Source of the DNA: JBCCSZ01 sp039199225
GTDB lineage: Bacteria > Bacteroidota > Bacteroidia > Chitinophagales > Saprospiraceae
Length of the DNA: 19,826 nucleotides
Direction of reading: 5' to 3'
Assembly: GCA_039199225.1 (NCBI GenBank)
Contig: JBCCSZ010000135.1
Span: 1-19,826 of the forward strand
Shown: positions 15,938 to 19,826 of the stretch, in pieces
Layout of the letters: each line of letters opens with the position of its first letter
How positions within the stretch are numbered: the stretch's first letter is position 1
The notes under the pieces: generated by a model
Seen by the model: only the letters and a program-made list of their open reading frames with translations
What the model was told of the DNA's origin: nothing
Database searches by the model: none
Position numbers and translations under genes: made by a program

Positions 15938-18355
15938 ATGCGAAGTAGCCATTTCTTCCTACCCTTCCTTTTCATGCTCATCCCTTGTTTTTTATCTGCT
16001 CAGGTGGAAAAAGAGTGTGCATATTCTATTGAAGGCAAAGTCTTCGACCTGGAAACGAAAGAGCCATTGCCTTTTGTCAGTGTACAAATAGAGAATACGT
16101 CACAAGGTACGACTTCGGACGATTCGGGCTATTTCAAGTTCGAGAATCTCTGTGAGAAGGAATACGATCTATTATTCGCCTTTCTGGGATACAAGGAAGC
16201 CAGACACCACCACGATTTCCACCATCCTTTTATAGAAATCTATATGGCATCGCAGGAGTATACGCTCGAAAGCGTTGTCGTTGAGGCAAAGGCCAGCCAG
16301 GGTGGTCTACAAACAGTGAACTCCACGAAGATTTCCGGCGAAAAGCTTACGGCTGCGGCCTCCCAATCGCTGGGCGATGTGGTCAGCCAAATATCGGGTG
16401 TTTCGACTTTGCGCAATGGCCAGAACGTCGTCAAGCCCATTATTCACGGCTTGCACAGCAATCGGATTTTGATCATCAACAATGGCCTGCGGCACGAATT
16501 TCAGAATTGGGGACAAGACCATGCAGCAGAAATTGACCTCTCAAGCGTAGGAGAGCTCGAAGTCATCAAAGGAGCCGCAACGGTCCGCTTTGGCCCGGAT
16601 GCTTTGGGAGGGGTCATTTTGACCAACCCTAGCAAGATGGAGCTATCGACGCCATTGAATGGAAAGGTACGCCTATTGGGCCGATCCAACGGAAGAGCTG
16701 GACACGGGGCGGTCGAATTGAGAAAAGGCTTCAAGCGCCTGAGTTTTCTGGGGGGTGCCAGCCAAACCAAGCAGGGAGACCTTCACGCCCCCAATTATCT
16801 TCTAACCAACACAGGCAAGCAAGAGAAAAACTATTATGGTGGGTTTCGCATACACCCCATTGCGGAGTTGAACATCGAAGGGTACTACAGCCGTGTTGAA
16901 CAAAAGCTCGGCATTTTGGCTGGCTCCGTCTTCGGTAATTTGGACGACATCGTCAACGCCATTACTGTCGATACACCTTTTTTTACAAAACCGTTCAGCT
17001 ACGACATTGGCAAGCCCAAGCAGGAGACAAAGCACGACCTCTTCAAGGCCACCATTCAATACGTTGGTCAAAAGCATTCCATCAAAGCAGTGTTTGGGCA
17101 TCAGGTCAACCATCGTCAGGAGTTTGGTGTTCGTCGGGTGGATGCACCCAATATGGACCTGAAGCTAAAAACGCAGAGTCTCGATGTCGATTGGTCGCAT
17201 CAGGACCTCTTCTTCGGTCTTTCGGGTAGGCTTGGCGTACAGCTGCTCAAGAAGGCAAACGATAACTTGCCAGGCACCAATACGGTTCCATTTATTCCCA
17301 ATTACGATGAAAAGCGATTGGGCGTGTACCTGATAGAGTCTAGAGATATTGGCAACAGTACCTTGGAGATGGGTATTCGCTACGACTACATACACTCATT
17401 CATTGTTGGACGAGAACCCGACAATACCATTTACCGCAATACGGTTGTGTACAAAAACTTCTCCGGTACCTTGGGGCTCAAGACAAAACTGAGTGAGCAT
17501 ACCTCCTTCCAATCCAACATAGGTACCGCTTGGCGGGCGCCCAATGTAGCGGAGTTGTATCGCTTTGGTCAGCATGCCTTCTTTTTGGAATACGGCCTGT
17601 GGCGGTACACGATCGACGAGCGGTTTGATTTTATCACGACCAGCGAAGGTATTCTCACAGAGGAAGATCGACCCGTTCCTGCGGAAGTCGGCTACAAGTG
17701 GATCAATACCTTTTCCATCAATCGACCCAATTTCCGATCGGAAATCACGGGCTATTTCAACTACATTGAAAACTACATCTTCTCCAAACCTGGTGGTATT
17801 ACAAGAACAGCCAGAGGCTTTTTCATCTTCAACGTTTACGATCAGACAGATGCCATCATTTGGGGGATCGACATGCACAATGAGTGGCAGCATTCGCCAG
17901 CCTTTTCTTCGATCTTCAAGGGCAGCTATTTGTGGTCCAAGCAGATTAAGGACGACGACCCCTTCGTCGGTCAACCACCTGCTCAACTAGGCTATACATT
18001 TAGGTATCAACCTTCGATTTCTTTTCTGGGCAATACGACATTCGAGTTGGCATTCGATTACACTTTCGAGCAATTTCAACATCCGCGAATATTGACCGTC
18101 GATGAATTCCTCTTTGCCTTTCAAAAAGACATTGTTCGATTTGGAGATGATGCTGCGGATTTTGACATCCTGCCGCCACCACCAGGCTATTTTTTGACCA
18201 ACTTCACTTGGAGTTCCTCCTTTAAAAAATTCCAGTGGCAATTCCAAATTAGGAACCTTTTCAACACATCCTACAGGGTCTATACCGATCGACTCAGATA
18301 TTTTGCTGACGATATGGGCCGAAACTTCATTTTGACGTTAACCTATCAATTTTAG
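15938..18355 (+). CDS. TonB-dependent outer-membrane receptor, ZnuD-like (probable zinc uptake)
   Basis: The product is 805 residues. The signal peptide is residues 1-22 (ending CFLSAQ). A carboxypeptidase-regulatory-like domain spans ~28-105 (YSIEGKVFDLETKEPLPFVS). A histidine cluster RHHHDFHHPF at 89-98 lies in that domain. The plug is ~110-235, with SLGDVVSQISGVSTLRNGQN and KPIIHGLHSNRILIINNGLR, followed by WGQDHAAEID, VGELEVIKGAATVRFGPDALGG. The W-G-x-D-H-A segment and overall plug match ZnuD-type receptors, which take up zinc under Zur control. The remaining ~570 residues are barrel strands ending in Gln-Phe. The candidate Zur operator upstream and the zinc genes around it support zinc as cargo. 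Heme or another chelate is the main alternative. The next gene downstream, the repeat protein, has its own operator 17 nt after this stop. Confidence 0.92.
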   Translation: MRSSHFFLPFLFMLIPCFLSAQVEKECAYSIEGKVFDLETKEPLPFVSVQIENTSQGTTSDDSGYFKFENLCEKEYDLLFAFLGYKEARHHHDFHHPFIEIYMASQEYTLESVVVEAKASQGGLQTVNSTKISGEKLTAAASQSLGDVVSQISGVSTLRNGQNVVKPIIHGLHSNRILIINNGLRHEFQNWGQDHAAEIDLSSVGELEVIKGAATVRFGPDALGGVILTNPSKMELSTPLNGKVRLLGRSNGRAGHGAVELRKGFKRLSFLGGASQTKQGDLHAPNYLLTNTGKQEKNYYGGFRIHPIAELNIEGYYSRVEQKLGILAGSVFGNLDDIVNAITVDTPFFTKPFSYDIGKPKQETKHDLFKATIQYVGQKHSIKAVFGHQVNHRQEFGVRRVDAPNMDLKLKTQSLDVDWSHQDLFFGLSGRLGVQLLKKANDNLPGTNTVPFIPNYDEKRLGVYLIESRDIGNSTLEMGIRYDYIHSFIVGREPDNTIYRNTVVYKNFSGTLGLKTKLSEHTSFQSNIGTAWRAPNVAELYRFGQHAFFLEYGLWRYTIDERFDFITTSEGILTEEDRPVPAEVGYKWINTFSINRPNFRSEITGYFNYIENYIFSKPGGITRTARGFFIFNVYDQTDAIIWGIDMHNEWQHSPAFSSIFKGSYLWSKQIKDDDPFVGQPPAQLGYTFRYQPSISFLGNTTFELAFDYTFEQFQHPRILTVDEFLFAFQKDIVRFGDDAADFDILPPPPGYFLTNFTWSSSFKKFQWQFQIRNLFNTSYRVYTDRLRYFADDMGRNFILTLTYQF

Positions 18356-18369
18356 ACCCTCAAAAGCTA

Positions 18370-18400
18370 TTTGCAACTCAGTTGCATTTTATTATTTTTG
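18370..18400 (+). promoter_or_regulatory. Promoter of the acidic repeat protein gene
   Basis: TTTG at 18370-18373, a 19-nt spacer and TATTTTTG at 18393-18400 give the best Bacteroidota promoter in the window. The expected start near 18407 leaves a leader of about 35 nt. Confidence 0.7.
18372..18386. promoter_or_regulatory. 7-1-7 operator, site 3: perfect palindrome (candidate Zur box)
   Basis: TGCAACTCAGTTGCA is a perfect 7-1-7 inverted repeat, the geometry used by Fur-superfamily repressors. It overlaps the -33 element and occupies most of the spacer, which is a classic repressor position. It is the strongest of the three sites. Confidence 0.8.
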
Positions 18401-18441
18401 CACTATTTCCTCAACGATTTAATTAAACCAATCACGCAACT

Positions 18442-19826
18442 ATGCAAAAAATTTACCAATTCATTCTGGGAATAGCCTTACTCGCTAGTCCCGCATTCCT
18501 ATTCGGTCAAGGGCTTACCAACATTACGGATGTAACCCTGACCTTCACACCTGTTGGCGGTGGTACGGCTGTTACAGCGACGGCAAATGATTCAGATGGA
18601 GATGGAAATATGTCATTTCAGGTGGCAGGTCCCATCGACTTGGTAGAGAGTACAGTGTACGATCTATCCATCGACGTTCAAAACTCTATCAACTCTACGA
18701 ATCAAACGACGGAGATACAGAATGGTGCCAATGACTATTTGTTCTTTTTTGAGTTCACAGACTCGCTGATGACTAGTCCGGCAGGTAATGGAAACATTGA
18801 CAATCGCGCTGACCCACTCGATTATGAAGATTCTGATGGCAACTCTCTACCAGTGGGTTTGCGGACTGAATGGGAAAGCGAGTGTAGAGAAGGCACTGCC
18901 TCTGGTAGCTTCAGAGTTGTACTGCAATATCAGCCAGGTACAAAGACAGCAACCTCTACTTCCTCCATGGGTACAACTGAGTTTGACATCACCTGGGACC
19001 TCAACGTCACAGAAGACCCGGATGCACCACCTTGTGAAAACGAAGAAGAGGTCATCACCGATGTGACTCTGACCTTCACCCCTATGGGCGGCGGCGCAGC
19101 TATCACTGCTACAGCACAAGACCCTGATGGTGCCGGACCACTTCCTATTCAAATTACGAAGGACATTGAGCTGACAGAAAGTACAATGTACGAAATGTCT
19201 GTTACCCTGTTCAACTCCATCGAGAACGAGGACATCACAGAAGAAATCATGGAAGAAGATGATGAGCACATGTTCTTCTTTGCGTTCACGGACTCTCTCT
19301 TCACCAGCCCTGCTGGTAATGGTAATGCTGACAATCGGGACGATCCCATCGATTACAATGATTTTGACCGTAATAGCCTCCCTGTTGGATTGTCTACTGA
19401 CTGGGAAACGGAATGTATAGAGGATGACGAAATTGCCGGAACTTTCCGCGTTGTTCTCAAACACCAGCCTGGTGTCAAAACAGCCACCTCTACCATCAAC
19501 AACGGTGGTACTGATATTGACCTGACTTGGGACATCAAAATCAATCAAGACACCGATGCACCACCTTGTGAAAATGAAGAAGAAGTCATCACCGATGTGA
19601 CCTTAACTTTCACCCCTATGGGCGGCGGCGCAGCTATTACTGCTACAGCACAAGACCCTGATGGTGCCGGACCACTTCCTATTCAAATTACGAAGGACAT
19701 CGAGCTGACAGAAAGTACAATGTACGAAATGTCTGTTACCCTGTTCAACTCCATCGAGAACGAGGACATCACAGAAGAAATCATGGAAGAAGATGATGAG
19801 CACATGTTCTTCTTTGCGTTCACAGA
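18442..19826 (+). CDS. Secreted acidic tandem-repeat protein (Bacteroidota 'type 1 periplasmic-binding fold'-like repeats), 3' truncated by window
   Basis: This open frame of 461 visible codons has no stop before the window end. A signal peptide covers residues 1-23 (ending FLFGQ). The mature part is built from ~178-residue repeats. Repeat 1 begins near residue 27, repeat 2 near 194 and repeat 3 near 372, and repeat 3 is cut by the edge. Each starts with ITDVTLTFTPxGGG, continues through a D-x-D-G-x-G segment, and has the F-T-D-S-L and S-P-A-G-N-G-N-x-D-N-R motifs. Repeats 2 and 3 share EDITEEIMEEDDEHMFFF, an acidic/His segment that could bind divalent metal; repeat 1 has lost it. As I recall, single-repeat lipoproteins with the same EEVIT, EDITEE and EH motifs occur in flavobacteria, usually annotated only as a fold superfamily. 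With the perfect operator upstream and the ZnuD-like receptor next door, I infer a zinc-limitation-induced secreted or surface protein. There is no experimental function known to me. Confidence 0.88.
   Translation, partial: MQKIYQFILGIALLASPAFLFGQGLTNITDVTLTFTPVGGGTAVTATANDSDGDGNMSFQVAGPIDLVESTVYDLSIDVQNSINSTNQTTEIQNGANDYLFFFEFTDSLMTSPAGNGNIDNRADPLDYEDSDGNSLPVGLRTEWESECREGTASGSFRVVLQYQPGTKTATSTSSMGTTEFDITWDLNVTEDPDAPPCENEEEVITDVTLTFTPMGGGAAITATAQDPDGAGPLPIQITKDIELTESTMYEMSVTLFNSIENEDITEEIMEEDDEHMFFFAFTDSLFTSPAGNGNADNRDDPIDYNDFDRNSLPVGLSTDWETECIEDDEIAGTFRVVLKHQPGVKTATSTINNGGTDIDLTWDIKINQDTDAPPCENEEEVITDVTLTFTPMGGGAAITATAQDPDGAGPLPIQITKDIELTESTMYEMSVTLFNSIENEDITEEIMEEDDEHMFFFAFT
18520..19826 (+). 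repeat. In-frame tandem repeats of about 531-534 bp within the secreted acidic protein gene
   Basis: Unit anchors (the GAT-GT[A/G] codons of the I-T-D-V motif) lie at 18529, 19060 and 19594. The spacings are 531 and 534 bp. Unit 1 is clearly diverged. Units 2 (from 19021) and 3 (from 19555) are almost identical over the 272 nt that can be compared. The array continues beyond the window. Confidence 0.9.

Noticed and set aside
18847..19548. 233-codon minus-strand open frame opposite the repeat protein gene
   Set aside because: It is the mirror of the acidic plus-strand gene, whose codon pattern avoids antisense stops. It recurs with the repeat (also at 19603-19803), has no promoter, and has no recognisable domain.
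1..19826. CRISPR arrays, tRNA or rRNA genes, insertion sequences, phage or integrase genes
   Set aside because: I found no regularly spaced direct repeats, cloverleaf-like sequence, transposase motifs or terminal inverted repeats; this is by eye and a short tRNA search with software would be more reliable.

Overview
The window looks like chromosomal DNA from a marine- or sludge-type Bacteroidota, probably of the Saprospiria/Lewinella kind. The evidence is several Bacteroidota-style -7 promoter elements (TAnnTTTG), outer-membrane proteins of Bacteroidota-typical design (DUF5916 barrel, TonB receptor with a carboxypeptidase-regulatory-like N-domain), few recognisable Shine-Dalgarno sequences, and a SelO and NtrY-like kinase of the style found in this phylum. 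The taxonomic call is inference from gene content, not from a marker gene.

Left half (1-10.8 kb), mixed housekeeping and envelope genes: the 3' end of a molybdopterin-binding oxidoreductase subunit (isoquinoline 1-oxidoreductase beta type); a 476-bp gap with no convincing gene; a 1252-residue lipoprotein that joins a degenerate metallophosphoesterase, a kinase-like segment and an Omp85-type beta barrel; then, on the minus strand, an NtrY-like membrane histidine kinase and an AlkA-type DNA glycosylase; then, on the plus strand, the protein AMPylase SelO.

Right half (10.8 kb to the end), a metal (very probably zinc) homeostasis island: a Fur-family regulator (Zur candidate) on the minus strand faces a plus-strand series of a CBM9/DUF5916 outer-membrane protein, a COG0523/CobW GTPase with two histidine tracts, a MerC-like membrane protein, a secreted DUF3299-like protein with a C-x-x-C motif, a ZnuD-like TonB receptor, and a secreted acidic tandem-repeat protein that runs off the window. 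Three promoters in this island carry the same 15-bp 7-1-7 inverted repeat (TGCAACTCAGTTGCA in its perfect form), each overlapping or adjoining a TAnnTTTG promoter. This strongly suggests one Fur-family regulon with the neighbouring regulator as its repressor.

Working model (inference): under zinc limitation the repressor leaves these operators. The cell then makes an outer-membrane zinc importer, a GTPase that delivers or allocates zinc, a DUF3299 protein, a MerC-like inner-membrane protein, and a secreted repeat protein whose repeats carry an acidic E-E-x-x-E-E-D-D-E-H motif. The last protein is the most interesting candidate for an undescribed component: a zinc-capturing partner of the TonB receptor.
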